A stretch of DNA of 64,000 bases from Methylocystis echinoides (GCF_027923385.1 NZ_BSEC01000001.1:2306501-2370500); one strand, 5' to 3'. Shown: positions 25,004-34,606, counted from the first letter of the stretch. Numbers and translations are program-made. The notes: generated by a model not told the origin, from the sequence alone.

Positions 25004-25924
25004 ATGATCCGCCCCATCGACACCCGCGCCTACGACCCCGCGACCGGCGCCCATGCCGACGGCGCGGCGGCGGCCGATCTTTCGGAAAGCCTGCCGCGCA
25101 TCGTCAACCGCGCGCATGAAATCGCCGCCAGCGTCGCCTATGGCGTTCACGGCCGTCGGCGCGCAGGGCTTGGCGAAACCTTCTGGCAGTATCGCCCCTT
25201 CACCAATGGCGAGGCGGCGCAGCGCATCGACTGGCGCCGCTCGGCGCGCGGCGATCACCTCTATGTGCGCGAGCGCGAGTGGGAAGCCGCGCATGACTAC
25301 TTCCTCTGGATGGACTGCTCGCCCTCCATGGCCTTCGCCTCCTCGCTGGCGCAGGACGACAAGCTCGCGCGCGGCGTGACGCTCGGCCTTGCGCTGGCCG
25401 ATGTTCTGGTGCGCGGCGGCGAGCGCGTGGCGGCGCTGGGCCATACCGGCCTCATCTCCGCGCGCGACGTCATTGACCGGCTGGCGCGCGCGCTGTTCGA
25501 CCACGCCGCCGACGCCGCGAAGGACGAACTGCCGCCCGACGCGCCGCTGCGACCGCGCGCCCGCGTCGTGTTGATCTCGGATTTCCTCACCGACCTCGAC
25601 GCGCTGTCGGCGCGGCTGCATCGTTACGTGGACGCCGGCGCCACGGGCGCGCTGCTCATGGTCATCGACCCCTGCGAGGAAAGCCTGCCCTTCAGCGGCC
25701 AGACCCTGTTTCTCGACACCGACGGCGGCCCGTCCTTCCGCGCCGGCGACGCCGCCGGCCTGCGCGCGGCCTACGCCAAGGCCTTCGAGGCGCATCGCGA
25801 AGCGGTGCGGGCGGCGGCGCGCGAGACGGGCTTCCTGTTTCTTCAGCACCATACCGACCGCCCGGCGGCCGAAGCCGCGTTGGCGCTGGCCATGGGCCTG
25901 CATGGCGTCGAGGAGGAAGCCTGA
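25004..25924 (+). CDS. DUF58 domain protein
   Basis: 306 residues. The DUF58 core is visible as RPFTNGEAAQRIDWRRSARGDHLYVREREWE followed by a von Willebrand-A-like segment FLWMDCSPSMAFAS with partial MIDAS (DCSPS) and LISDFLTDLDAL. DUF58 proteins pair with MoxR ATPases in envelope or stress functions. Unlike many members it has no N-terminal membrane helix and is probably cytoplasmic. Its stop overlaps the next start by one base (TGATG), indicating coupling. Confidence 0.88.
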   Translation: MIRPIDTRAYDPATGAHADGAAAADLSESLPRIVNRAHEIAASVAYGVHGRRRAGLGETFWQYRPFTNGEAAQRIDWRRSARGDHLYVREREWEAAHDYFLWMDCSPSMAFASSLAQDDKLARGVTLGLALADVLVRGGERVAALGHTGLISARDVIDRLARALFDHAADAAKDELPPDAPLRPRARVVLISDFLTDLDALSARLHRYVDAGATGALLMVIDPCEESLPFSGQTLFLDTDGGPSFRAGDAAGLRAAYAKAFEAHREAVRAAARETGFLFLQHHTDRPAAEAALALAMGLHGVEEEA

Positions 25925-28698
25925 TGGGCGGCTTCGCTTTCGCCGCGCCGCTGGCGCTGATCGGCCTCGCCAGCCTGCCGCTGATCTACTGGCTGCTCCG
26001 GGTGACGCCGCCGCGCCCGCGCGAGATCGTCTTCCCGCCAACGAAAATCCTGCGCGAGTTGCGCCCCGAGGAGGAAAGCCCGGCGAAAACGCCCTGGCAG
26101 CTTCTGCTTCTGCGGCTCGCGCTGGCGGCGGCGCTGGTGTTCGCCATGGCGGGGCCGGTGTGGACGCCCGCCGGCGCCATCGCCGTTTCCGCCGCGCCGA
26201 CGCTGCTGGCGCTCGACGACAGCTGGGCGGCGGCGCCCTCATGGGACCGGCGTCTCGCCGCCGCAACCGCCCTGATCGAAAGCGCAGCGCGCGGCGGGGC
26301 GCCTGTCGCCGTCCTGACGCTCTCCGAGAGCGCCGCGCCCGCTCTCGGCGACGCCGGGCGCGCGCTCGAAAAGCTGCGGTCGGCGCAGCCGAAGCCCTGG
26401 CTGCCCGACCGCCAGGCCGGCGCCGAGGCGGTGACGGCCTTTGTGCGCGCCAATCCGAAAGCCCGAATTGTCTGGATCAGCGACGCGCTGGCGGAAGGCG
26501 AGGCGGGAGCTTTCGCGGCCGCGCTGAAGAAAGTCGCCGACGCAGGCGCGCGGGTGGAGGTTCTCACCGACGGCCATGCGCCGCTCGCGCTCGCCGCGCC
26601 CGCCAATGACGCCGCCTCGCTCGGCGTCGACGTACTGCGCGCGGACGCAGCCGGCCCCGGCGCGGCGACGGTCTCGGCCTATGACTCCAAGGGTCAGATC
26701 ATCGGACGGAGCCAGGTCTCCTTCGGCGCCGGATTGCGCGCCAAGGCGACGCTCGATCTTCCCGTCGAGCTGCGCAATGACGTCACCATGTTGCGCATCG
26801 CCGGGGAAAATTCCGCCGGCGCCGTGGCGCTGCTCGACGCGCGCTCGAAGGTGCGTCGCGTGGCGGTGATCGGCGGGGCGGGGCTCGACGAGGCGCAGCC
26901 GCTGCTGTCGCCCGTCTACTATCTCGACAAGGCGCTGGCGCCCTTCGCGCAATTGCGCGAGGCGCGGCCGGGCGCGGTCGATCCGATCCTGACGCTTCTG
27001 GCCGAGCGGCCCAATGTGGTGGCGCTGGCGGATGTCGGCCTCGCGCCGGGCGAAACCTATGACGCGCTGGCGCGCTTTGTCGAAGAGGGCGGGACGCTGA
27101 TCCGCTTCGCCGGCCCGCGTCTCGCCAACGCCGCCGACGAGCTGCTGCCCGTGCGGCTGCGGCGCAACGGCCGCGTGCTGGGTGGCGCCATGTCGTGGGA
27201 GACGCCCAAGGCGCTTGCCGACTTCGAGCCGGCCTCGCCCTTTTACGGATTGCCGGCGTCGAAGGACGTCAGCGTGCAGCGCCAGGTGCTGGCCGAGCCG
27301 GACCCCGGCCTCGTCGGCAAGACATGGGCGCGGCTCTCCGACGGCACGCCGCTCGTCACCGCCGAGCGGCGCGGCAAGGGGCTGATCGTGCTCTTCCACG
27401 TCAACGCCGATACGAGCTGGTCCAATCTGCCGATCTCGGGGCTTTTCGTCGACATGATGAAACGCATCTGCGCCATGTCCGGCGAGTCCGTCCCGCTTCC
27501 CGGCGACGACGAGACCGCTCCCGCCGCGAGCGACGCGCGGGTTTACGCGCCGCTGAAGACGCTCGACGGCTTTGGCGCGCTCGGCGCGCCGGGCCCGAAT
27601 GCGCAGGCGATACCGGCGCATTTCGAGGGACCCGCCAGCGCCGAACACCCGCCGGGACTCTACGGCGCGGGAGACGCCTTCATGGCCGTGCAGACGCTCC
27701 GGCCGGGCGACGCGCTCACGCGCTTCGATTTCAGGGCGGCGGGTCTCGCCGTAACGGAACTGACCGCCAGCGCGCCGGTCGATTACCGCGGGCCGCTGCT
27801 CGCGGCGGCGATCCTCGCCTTCATCGCCGACGCGCTGATCGTGCTGGTTCTCTCCGGCAAGCTGCGGCTGCGGCCCATCGCGGCGACGGCGGGCGCGCTG
27901 CTCGCGTTCGGCGTCCTGGCGCAAGCGCCGGACGCGCGGGCGGAAGCCAGCCAGCGCGACCGCGAGGCGGCGCTCACTGCGCGCCTCGCCTATGTCGTCT
28001 CGGGCGACGCCAAGGTGGATGAGACCTCGCGCATGGGACTGGAAGGATTGTCGCGGGCGCTGTCGCTGCGCACGTCCTTTTCCCCCGCCGAGCCGGCCGG
28101 CGTCGATCCGTCCAAGGACGAACTGGCCTTTTACCCGATGCTCTACTGGCCGATCGTGGCGAGTGCGCCGCAGCCCTCGGCGCGAACGGCCGCGCGGGTC
28201 GCCGCTTACATGAAGCAGGGCGGCACGGTGGTGTTCGACACGCGCGACGCGCTCAACCAGCATCCCGGCGACGCGCCGACGCCGGAAATGCAATGGCTGC
28301 GGACCTTCTCCAAGAATCTCGACATTCCAGAGCTGGAGGTCGTGCCGCGCGACCATGTGATCACCAAAACCTTCTATCTGCTGGACGGCTTTGTCGGCCG
28401 TTATGCGAGCGGCGAGACTTGGGTGGAGGCGCTGCCGCCGGAATCGAAGGATCAGGCGTCGCGGCCGGTGCGCGCGACGGACAGCGTGTCGGCGATCGTC
28501 ATCAGCGCCAATGATCTCGCCGCCGCCTGGGCGGTCGACAAGCACGGCCAGCCGGCGTTTCCGCTGACGCCCGGCGGCGCGCGGCAACGCGAGCTGGCCC
28601 TGCGCGGCGGGGTGAATTTGGTGATGTACACGCTGACAGGGAATTACAAATCCGATCAGGTGCATGTGCGCGATTTGCTGGAGAGGTTGGGGCAGTGA
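25924..28698 (+). CDS. BatA-type / DUF4159 membrane protein
   Basis: 924 residues. The N-terminal BatA domain has two helices (ALIGLASLPLIYWLLRVTPPRPREIVFPP and LLRLALAAALVFAMAGPVW) and a VWA-like region with ALDDSWAA. A large extracytoplasmic part is followed by a membrane helix near residue 625 (LLAAAILAFIADALIVLVL) and a C-terminal DUF4159 domain (AYVVSGDAKVDETSR ... FYPMLYWPIVA). The DUF4159 part contains DTRDALNQHPG. It is the large membrane partner of the MoxR-DUF58 module. Molecular function is unknown. Confidence 0.85.
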   Translation: MGGFAFAAPLALIGLASLPLIYWLLRVTPPRPREIVFPPTKILRELRPEEESPAKTPWQLLLLRLALAAALVFAMAGPVWTPAGAIAVSAAPTLLALDDSWAAAPSWDRRLAAATALIESAARGGAPVAVLTLSESAAPALGDAGRALEKLRSAQPKPWLPDRQAGAEAVTAFVRANPKARIVWISDALAEGEAGAFAAALKKVADAGARVEVLTDGHAPLALAAPANDAASLGVDVLRADAAGPGAATVSAYDSKGQIIGRSQVSFGAGLRAKATLDLPVELRNDVTMLRIAGENSAGAVALLDARSKVRRVAVIGGAGLDEAQPLLSPVYYLDKALAPFAQLREARPGAVDPILTLLAERPNVVALADVGLAPGETYDALARFVEEGGTLIRFAGPRLANAADELLPVRLRRNGRVLGGAMSWETPKALADFEPASPFYGLPASKDVSVQRQVLAEPDPGLVGKTWARLSDGTPLVTAERRGKGLIVLFHVNADTSWSNLPISGLFVDMMKRICAMSGESVPLPGDDETAPAASDARVYAPLKTLDGFGALGAPGPNAQAIPAHFEGPASAEHPPGLYGAGDAFMAVQTLRPGDALTRFDFRAAGLAVTELTASAPVDYRGPLLAAAILAFIADALIVLVLSGKLRLRPIAATAGALLAFGVLAQAPDARAEASQRDREAALTARLAYVVSGDAKVDETSRMGLEGLSRALSLRTSFSPAEPAGVDPSKDELAFYPMLYWPIVASAPQPSARTAARVAAYMKQGGTVVFDTRDALNQHPGDAPTPEMQWLRTFSKNLDIPELEVVPRDHVITKTFYLLDGFVGRYASGETWVEALPPESKDQASRPVRATDSVSAIVISANDLAAAWAVDKHGQPAFPLTPGGARQRELALRGGVNLVMYTLTGNYKSDQVHVRDLLERLGQ

Positions 28699-28721
28699 GG
28701 ACGCTTTCGGGTTGCGGAAAC

Positions 28722-28839
28722 GCCCCCTCCCTGACCCTCCCCCGCTTCGCGGGAGAGGGGACGGTCACGACCGGCATGTGTGGTGAGGGCGCCAATCTGC
28801 CCCCTCTCCCGCGAAGCGGGGGAGGGCTGGGGAGGGGGC
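28722..28839. repeat. REPIN-like palindromic repeat, family B copy 2
   Basis: 118 bases, closely matching the 24879 copy at both arms with a more variable centre (inner hairpins CCCGCTTCGCGGG and CCCGCGAAGCGGG). It separates the BatA/DUF4159 gene from the next gene; its right arm GGAGGGGG at 28831-28838 lies 11 bases before ATG 28850. Confidence 0.8.
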
Positions 28840-28849
28840 CCTGCTCACA

Positions 28850-30925
28850 ATGACCGACCTCACCTTCACTTTCGCCCCCCTGCTGCCATGGCCGCTCCTT
28901 GCCGTGCTGGCGCTGCTCGCCGTGGTCGTCCTCATCCTCGGCGCCGCGCTCGGCCAGCGGGCGACGATCCTGCGCGCCCTGGGCCTGGCGCTCGCGCTCG
29001 CCGCGCTGACCGACCCTTCGCTGGTGCGCGAGAAGCGCGATCCGCAGAAGACCGTGGTCGCCGTCGTCATCGACAGGAGCGAGAGCCAGAATTTCGGCGC
29101 ACGGCCGGCGCAAACGGAAGAAGCGCGGAAGGCGCTGGAGACCGCGCTCGCCAAATTCGGCGATGTCGAAACCCGCTTCGCGACCGTCACCAATGACGCC
29201 AGCGGCAACGACGGCACCAAGCTCTTCGGGGCGCTGGAGCAGGCGCTCAAGGATGTGCCCCCCGAACGCGTCGGCGGCGCGCTGCTCGTCACCGATGGCG
29301 TCGTTCACGACATTCCCGCCAAGGCGGAGGCGCTCGGCTTTCATGCGCCCGTCCATGCGCTGATCACCGGCCGCGAGGGCGAGCGCGACAGGCGCATCGA
29401 GCTCGTCGAGGCGCCGCGCTTCGGCATCGTCGGCAAGGAGCAGACCGTGCGCGCCCGCGTCGTCGACACCGGCGGCGACGGGGCCCGCGCGCCGATCACC
29501 GTGCGCCGCGACGGCGAACAGCTCCCGACCTACAGCCCCGTTCCCGGCGACATCGTCAACATCCCGGTGAAGATCACCCATGGCGGCGCCAATATCGTCG
29601 AGCTGGAAGTCCCGCCCGCGCCGGGCGAGATCACGCTCGCCGACAACAAGGCGGTGCTGACCATCGAGGGCGTGCGCGACCGGCTGAAGGTGCTGCTCGT
29701 CTCCGGCGAGCCGCATCCGGGCGAGCGCGCCTGGCGCAATCTGCTGCGCGCCGACGCCAATGTCGAACTGGTGCATTTCACCATTCTGCGTCCGCCGGAA
29801 AAGCTCGACGTCACCCCCGCAAGCGAACTCGCGCTGATCGCCTTCCCGACGGCCGATCTGTTCGGGCGCAAGATCAACGAATTCGATCTCATCATCTTCG
29901 ACCGCTATTCGAACCAGACGCTGCTGCCCTCCGTCTATTTCGACAATATCGCCCGCTTCGTCGAGAAGGGCGGCGCCTTTCTGGCCGCTGTCGGCCCGGA
30001 TTACGCATCGACGCAGGGCCTCTATTACTCGCCGCTGGAAAACCTGCTGCCGGCCCGGCCCGATGGCTCGCTCTACGAGCAGCCGTTCCGGGCGCGCGTC
30101 AGCAAGGATGGCGAGAAGCATCCGGTCACGCGCGGCCTGCCGGGCGCGAGGGCGGAGCCGCCGCAATGGGGCCAGTGGTTCCGGCAGGTGGACGCCGACG
30201 TGCTGAAGGGCAATTCGATCCTTTCCGGCGCGCAGGACAAGCCGCTTCTGGTTCTCTCGCATGAGGGCAAGGGTCGCGTCGCGCTGCTGCTCTCGGATCA
30301 GATCTGGCTCTGGGCGCGCGGCTATGACGGCGGCGGCCCCAACGCCGACCTCACGCGCCGGCTCGCGCATTGGCTCATGAAGGAGCCCGACCTCGAGGAA
30401 GAGGCGCTGCGCGCGCAGGCGAAGGGCCGCGAGGTGACGATCGAGCGGCAGACGCTGAAGGACGAGGCCGCGCCGGTGACGGCCACGGCGCCCTCCGGCG
30501 CGCAAAGTCAGGTGACGCTGCGGCAGAGCGCGCCCGGCCTGTGGCGCGCGCCGCTCGACGCCAATGAGATGGGCCTGTGGCGGTTCGAAAGCGACGGGCT
30601 GACGGCGCTGGTCAACGTCGGCCCCGCCAATCCGCGCGAATTCCGCGAGGTGGCGTCGACGGTGGAAAAGCTGGCGCCGCTGGCGGAGGCGACCGGCGGC
30701 ACGGTGCGCCGCCTGAGCCGGGCCAGCGACGCGGTGACCCTGCCGCGTCTGGTGGAGATGACCGACGCCAACCGATACGGCGGCGCGGACTGGATCGGCG
30801 TGCGCCAGACCGGGGCGTCGACGCTGGTCGGCGTGGAGGTCGCGCCGCTAGGTCTCGGGCTTTGGGCCATGCTGGCGCTGCTCAGCCTCGTCGTGACGGC
30901 CTGGGCCTGGGAAGGGCGGCGCTAG
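28850..30925 (+). CDS. Membrane protein with VWA/glutamine-amidotransferase-like region, partner of the MoxR-DUF58 operon
   Basis: 691 residues. Two N-terminal helices (LLAVLALLAVVVLILGAAL and ILRALGLALALAALTDPSL) lead into a VWA-like domain with VVAVVIDRSESQNFG, an incomplete MIDAS DxSxS. The middle resembles type 1 glutamine-amidotransferase-like folds (VLLVSGEPHPGERAWRNLL ... FVEKGGAFLAAVGPDY). A last helix (GLWAMLALLSLVVTAWAW) anchors the C-terminus. Similar proteins end this four-gene operon in other Alphaproteobacteria. Role unknown, probably envelope-related. Confidence 0.8.
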   Translation: MTDLTFTFAPLLPWPLLAVLALLAVVVLILGAALGQRATILRALGLALALAALTDPSLVREKRDPQKTVVAVVIDRSESQNFGARPAQTEEARKALETALAKFGDVETRFATVTNDASGNDGTKLFGALEQALKDVPPERVGGALLVTDGVVHDIPAKAEALGFHAPVHALITGREGERDRRIELVEAPRFGIVGKEQTVRARVVDTGGDGARAPITVRRDGEQLPTYSPVPGDIVNIPVKITHGGANIVELEVPPAPGEITLADNKAVLTIEGVRDRLKVLLVSGEPHPGERAWRNLLRADANVELVHFTILRPPEKLDVTPASELALIAFPTADLFGRKINEFDLIIFDRYSNQTLLPSVYFDNIARFVEKGGAFLAAVGPDYASTQGLYYSPLENLLPARPDGSLYEQPFRARVSKDGEKHPVTRGLPGARAEPPQWGQWFRQVDADVLKGNSILSGAQDKPLLVLSHEGKGRVALLLSDQIWLWARGYDGGGPNADLTRRLAHWLMKEPDLEEEALRAQAKGREVTIERQTLKDEAAPVTATAPSGAQSQVTLRQSAPGLWRAPLDANEMGLWRFESDGLTALVNVGPANPREFREVASTVEKLAPLAEATGGTVRRLSRASDAVTLPRLVEMTDANRYGGADWIGVRQTGASTLVGVEVAPLGLGLWAMLALLSLVVTAWAWEGRR

Positions 30926-31021
30926 TCTGCCGGGCGGGTGAGAGGGCGCGCCGCGACGCATCGCTTCCGTCCTGCGCCGCCCTATATCACCGCGGGCGTT
31001 CCCCCAGGACGGAGCCCCGCC

Positions 31022-31204
31022 ATGCAAGGCGCAGACGTATCCGATTTCGCCCGCCAACTCTATCAGGCCCATGGCCCGAAAGCCGCCGCCGAGGCGGCGC
31101 AAAAGGCCCGTTCTCTCGAAGAGCAGGGCAAGGCCGAAGAGGCCAAAACCTGGCGCCGCATCGAGGCCACGCTCAGGGAAATGCTCGGTCCGCACCAAAG
31201 CTGA
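31022..31204 (+). CDS. Small conserved-looking helical protein, function unknown
   Basis: 60 residues from ATG 31022 with GGACGGAG 8 bases upstream. The sequence (DFARQLYQAHGPKAAAEAAQKA, then EEAKTWRRIEATLREMLG) is charged and fully helical with no signal or membrane segment. It resembles short unnamed alphaproteobacterial proteins. The frame is open to 30938 but the ribosome site supports the shorter form. It could be the last gene of the moxR operon or a separate unit. Confidence 0.6.
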   Translation: MQGADVSDFARQLYQAHGPKAAAEAAQKARSLEEQGKAEEAKTWRRIEATLREMLGPHQS

Positions 31205-31258
31205 AGACGCGCCCCGCAATTGTTGCATAATCTCCCGTGGCTTCACGGGAGATTCGCC

Positions 31259-32374
31259 TTGCCGCTCTATCGCGCCATCGGCCTCATGTCCGGCACGTCC
31301 ATGGACGGCGTCGACGTCGCCCTCGTCGAGACGGATGGGGAGGCGGCGGTCGCCTTCGGGCCGACCGGCCATTATCCCTATAATGACGCCGACCGCGCGC
31401 TGCTGCGCAATGCGCTGGCCGAGGCCGCCATACTCGAAGACAGGGACGCGCGGCCGGGCGTGCTGGCCTTCGCTGAGCGCATGGTCACCGACCGCCATGC
31501 GGAAGCCGTCGAGGCCTTTCTGCGCGACAACGCCATCGAAGCGGCGAGCGTGAACGTCGTCGGCTTCCACGGCCAGACGGTGCTGCACAAGCCCAAGCAG
31601 AAGCTGACTATCCAGATCGGCGACGGGCAGGGGCTCGCCGACCGGCTCGGGATCGACGTCGCCTTCGACTTTCGCGCCGCCGACATCGCGGCAGGAGGCG
31701 AGGGCGCGCCCATCGTGCCGGTGTTTCATCGCGCGCTGGTCCTGGCCGGCGGCATGAAGGGCGAGGTGGCGCTGCTCAACATCGGCGGCGTCGCCAATGT
31801 GACCTATGTCGCCGACGGCGAGCAGCCCATCGCCTGCGACACCGGCCCCGGCAATGCGCTGATCGACGACCTCATGCTCCAGCGCACCGGCGCGCCGATC
31901 GACCGTGACGGCCATACGGCGGCGCGCGGGCGGGTGAACGAGGCGGCGCTGCTGCGGATGCTGGCCCATCCCTATTTCGATCTGCCGCCGCCCAAATCGC
32001 TCGACCGCAACGCCTTCTCGCTCGATCCGGTGAGCCGGCTCGCCACCGAGGACGCCGCCGCGACGCTGACCGCCTTCACGGCGGCGTCGGTGCTGCGGCT
32101 GTTCCCGCATCTGCCGTCGCAGCCGCAATTGCTCATCGTCTGCGGCGGCGGCGCGCGCAATCCGATCCTCGTGCGCGAACTGGTCATGCGCCTGCCGTGC
32201 AAGGTGACCACCGCCGACGCCGTCGGCTGGTCGGCGGATTCCATGGAGGCGCAGGCCTTCGCCTATCTCGCCGCGCGCGTGCTGGAAGGCCTGCCGCTCA
32301 CCTTCCCGACAACGACCGGCGCGCCCGAGCCGCTGGCGGGCGGGCGGCTCGCGCCCGCGCATAGAATCCCTTAG
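31259..32374 (+). CDS. anmK: Anhydro-N-acetylmuramic acid kinase
   Basis: 371 residues from TTG 31259, which has GGGAG 7 bases upstream; an in-frame TTG at 31220 is an alternative. Hallmarks are AIGLMSGTSMDGVDVALVE at the N-terminus, VGFHGQTVLHKP, IAAGGEGAPIVPVFH, and CDTGPGNALIDDLM. It phosphorylates and opens 1,6-anhydro-MurNAc released by lytic transglycosylases, feeding cell-wall recycling. This fits with RlpA and DacA elsewhere in the window, though they are not in one operon. Confidence 0.94.
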   Translation: MPLYRAIGLMSGTSMDGVDVALVETDGEAAVAFGPTGHYPYNDADRALLRNALAEAAILEDRDARPGVLAFAERMVTDRHAEAVEAFLRDNAIEAASVNVVGFHGQTVLHKPKQKLTIQIGDGQGLADRLGIDVAFDFRAADIAAGGEGAPIVPVFHRALVLAGGMKGEVALLNIGGVANVTYVADGEQPIACDTGPGNALIDDLMLQRTGAPIDRDGHTAARGRVNEAALLRMLAHPYFDLPPPKSLDRNAFSLDPVSRLATEDAAATLTAFTAASVLRLFPHLPSQPQLLIVCGGGARNPILVRELVMRLPCKVTTADAVGWSADSMEAQAFAYLAARVLEGLPLTFPTTTGAPEPLAGGRLAPAHRIP

Positions 32375-32417
32375 CTTTTGACAGCTACGCTCGCGCTGTT
32401 CTCCAGCGAGCTGACCC

Positions 32418-33029
32418 ATGTCGCATACGACTGCACCCCCAAAACCCGAATGGTTCGCCACCCGCCGCAGCCTGCTTCTCGGCGCCCTGGGCGCCGCGGG
32501 CGTTGGCGCCGGCGTCGCCGTCGGGGAATTCGTCTGGAAGAAGAAGGATATGACAGCGCGGCTGTTCAATCCTTTTTCGATTGCCCATTTCGATCTGCCG
32601 CCGGTGCCCGGCCTTCTCGACGCCAATGGCAAACCGGTTCCCGGCTTCTCCAGCGCGGATCTCGCCGGCAAGCGTTCTGTCCTGAATGTCTGGGCGTCAT
32701 GGTGCCCGACCTGTCGCGACGAGCACAAGCATCTGGTGGCGCTGGCCGCCCGCAATCTCGCGCCCATCTATGGCGCCGATGTGCGCGATCCGCCGGCGCG
32801 GGCGGCGTATTTCCTGGCGAAACATGGCAATCCCTTCACCGCCGTCGGCGCGGATACGGACACCTACCTCCAGCGCGCGCTCGGCGCTCATGGCGTGCCG
32901 GCGACCTTCGTCGTCGGGCCGGGGCATGTGATCGAATGGTCGACTTACGAGGGGCTGACCGAGGAGATTGTGGAGCGGGAAATCGCGCCCCGGCTCGCGG
33001 GCGGGCGCGTGACCGCGAGTGGGTCCTGA
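32418..33029 (+). CDS. TlpA/DsbE-like membrane-anchored thioredoxin, copy 1
   Basis: 203 residues. N-terminal ATRRSLLLGALGAAGVGAGVAVG gives a membrane anchor with an RR motif. The redox domain has FSSADLAGKRSVLNVWASWCPTCRDEH with CPTC at about residues 96-99, APIYGADVRD and the cis-Pro region GVPATFVVGPG. It resembles CcmG/DsbE, which reduces apocytochrome c on the periplasmic side. No ccm genes are near. The following gene is a clear paralogue. Confidence 0.85.
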   Translation: MSHTTAPPKPEWFATRRSLLLGALGAAGVGAGVAVGEFVWKKKDMTARLFNPFSIAHFDLPPVPGLLDANGKPVPGFSSADLAGKRSVLNVWASWCPTCRDEHKHLVALAARNLAPIYGADVRDPPARAAYFLAKHGNPFTAVGADTDTYLQRALGAHGVPATFVVGPGHVIEWSTYEGLTEEIVEREIAPRLAGGRVTASGS

Positions 33030-33038
33030 TGATCCTCA

Positions 33039-33068
33039 GGCTGTCCGGGTGCGATCACCCGGACAGCC
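33039..33068. terminator. 13-bp perfect hairpin after the first TlpA gene
   Basis: GGCTGTCCGGGTG at 33039-33051 and CACCCGGACAGCC at 33056-33068 with a 4-base loop, starting 10 bases after the stop at 33029. No T-tract follows, so it may be a weak terminator or an mRNA 3'-end stabiliser. Confidence 0.5.
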
Positions 33069-33103
33069 CCGCGCCGCGCGGGAGAGCGGGTGGGCCGCAC
33101 CCC

Positions 33104-33118
33104 TTAGTTTGCATTTAA
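33104..33118. promoter_or_regulatory. CtrA-like box TTAG-N7-TTAA
   Basis: TTAGTTTGCATTTAA matches the CtrA consensus at seven of eight positions, 47 bases upstream of the second TlpA-like start. Confidence 0.3.
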
Positions 33119-33165
33119 GTCTTTGATGTCAAGCTTGCGCCACCGAGTCCATTCGAGTGTTGCCC

Positions 33166-33771
33166 ATGTTCCGTTCCGCTTCGCCCTTTGAAGTCGTCAC
33201 CCGACGCAGCCTCCTCCTCGGGGCGCTGGGCGGCGCCGGCGTGGGGATCGCCGCCGCCGTCGGGAAATCCGGCTGGAAGAAGAAAAGCGTGACGGCGTGG
33301 CTGTTCCCGCCTACCTCGCTCCCGCCATTCGACCTGCCGCCCGTGCCGGAGCTTGTCGATATGGTTGGCCGGCCGGTTCAGGGCTTCTCGAGCGCCGATC
33401 TCGCCGGCAGGAGGACGGTGCTCAACGTCTGGGCGTCCTGGTGTCCGACCTGCCAGGAAGAACATGCGCACCTGCTCGCGCTCGCGAAGCGGAACCTCGC
33501 GCCGATCTACGGCGTGGATGTGAGGGATCCGCCGGCGCAGACCGCCCGTTTTCTGGCGGCGCACGGCAACCCTTTCACGGCGGTCGGACGCGTGGAGTCG
33601 AAGATCGATCTCATGGGCGCGCTCGGCGCCCGCACCCTGCCGGCGACTTTCATCGTCGGGCCGGACCTTGTCGTCGAATGGTCGTACAAGTGGGCGCTGA
33701 CCGAGGAAGTGATCGAGCGCGAAATCGCGCCGCGCCTCGCTGCCGGGAAGGTCGCCGCAACGGGTGCGTGA
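33166..33771 (+). CDS. TlpA/DsbE-like membrane-anchored thioredoxin, copy 2
   Basis: About 201 residues from ATG 33166 (MFRSASPFEVV); GTG 33157 is possible. It repeats the layout of the preceding gene almost segment for segment: VTRRSLLLGALGGAGVGIAAAVG anchor, FDLPPVPELVDMVGRPVQGFSSADLAGRR, NVWASWCPTCQEEH, APIYGVDVRDPPAQ, and LPATFIVGPD. A tandem duplication with later divergence is the simplest origin. It has its own upstream region with a CtrA-like box and a hairpin separating it from copy 1, so expression may differ. Confidence 0.85.
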   Translation: MFRSASPFEVVTRRSLLLGALGGAGVGIAAAVGKSGWKKKSVTAWLFPPTSLPPFDLPPVPELVDMVGRPVQGFSSADLAGRRTVLNVWASWCPTCQEEHAHLLALAKRNLAPIYGVDVRDPPAQTARFLAAHGNPFTAVGRVESKIDLMGALGARTLPATFIVGPDLVVEWSYKWALTEEVIEREIAPRLAAGKVAATGA

Positions 33772-33794
33772 CCCGTCGCGCCGTCGAGCCGGGA

Positions 33795-34469
33795 TCAGTC
33801 CCCGCGCGCGGGAATGGCGATGCGGGGCGGGTTGCCGAGGCGCTTGTCGAGATAGGAATCGACATGGGCGATCAGCGGCTCGACCTTGTTCTCGAAGAAA
33901 TGGTTGGCGCCCTCGACGACCGCGTGCTCGATGAGGATGCCCTTCTGGGTCTTGAGCTTTTCGATCAGTCCGGTGACTTCCTTCAGCGGCGCCACGCGGT
34001 CCTGATCGCCGTGGATGAACAGGCCCGAGGACGGGCAGGGCGCCAGAAAGGAGAAGTCGAAGCGGTTCGCCGGCGGCGCCACCGAAACGAATCCCTCGAT
34101 CTCCGGCCGGCGCATGAGCAATTGCATGCCGATCCACGAGCCAAAGGAGACGCCGGCGATCCAGCAGGCGCGGGCTTCGGGATTGACGGCCTGCGCCCAG
34201 TCGAGCGCGGCGGCGGCGTCGGAGAGTTCGCCGGAGCCGTGGTCGAAGGCTCCCTGCGAGCGGCCGACGCCACGGAAGTTGAAGCGCAGCACGGAAAATC
34301 CGCGTTCGGCAAAAGCATAGTAGAGGTGATAGACGATCTGATTGTTCATCGTCCCGCCGAATTGCGGATGCGGATGCAGGATGATCGCGATCGGCGCGCC
34401 GCGCGTGGCGGACTGATGAAAGCGGCCTTCGAGCCTGCCGGCGGGACCGGTGAAGATAACTTCGGGCAT
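33795..34469 (-). CDS. Alpha/beta hydrolase
   Basis: 224 residues from ATG 34469 (MPEVIFTGPAGRLEGRFH), preceded by AGGGA; the longer frame to 34571 lacks family similarity. AIILHPHPQFGGTMNNQIVYHLYYAFAERG, the strand-turn LRFNFRGVGRSQG, nucleophile elbow IAGVSFGSWIG (Ser), FIHGDQDRV with the acidic residue, and the catalytic His in EGANHFF match the dienelactone-hydrolase-like/KANL3-type branch. Substrate unknown. It converges with the second TlpA gene. Confidence 0.85.
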   Translation of the reverse strand: MPEVIFTGPAGRLEGRFHQSATRGAPIAIILHPHPQFGGTMNNQIVYHLYYAFAERGFSVLRFNFRGVGRSQGAFDHGSGELSDAAAALDWAQAVNPEARACWIAGVSFGSWIGMQLLMRRPEIEGFVSVAPPANRFDFSFLAPCPSSGLFIHGDQDRVAPLKEVTGLIEKLKTQKGILIEHAVVEGANHFFENKVEPLIAHVDSYLDKRLGNPPRIAIPARGD

Positions 34470-34606
34470 GGGAATTCCCTGTGGAAACGGGGCAGGGCGC
34501 CTTTTACCATGCTTGACGAGGTAAAATGCAAGGGAATTCGCAAGGTTCGAGAAAGCCGCCGGGGGCGCCACTCCCGCTTGAGGCCCGGGCTCCCCACATC
34601 CTCCCC

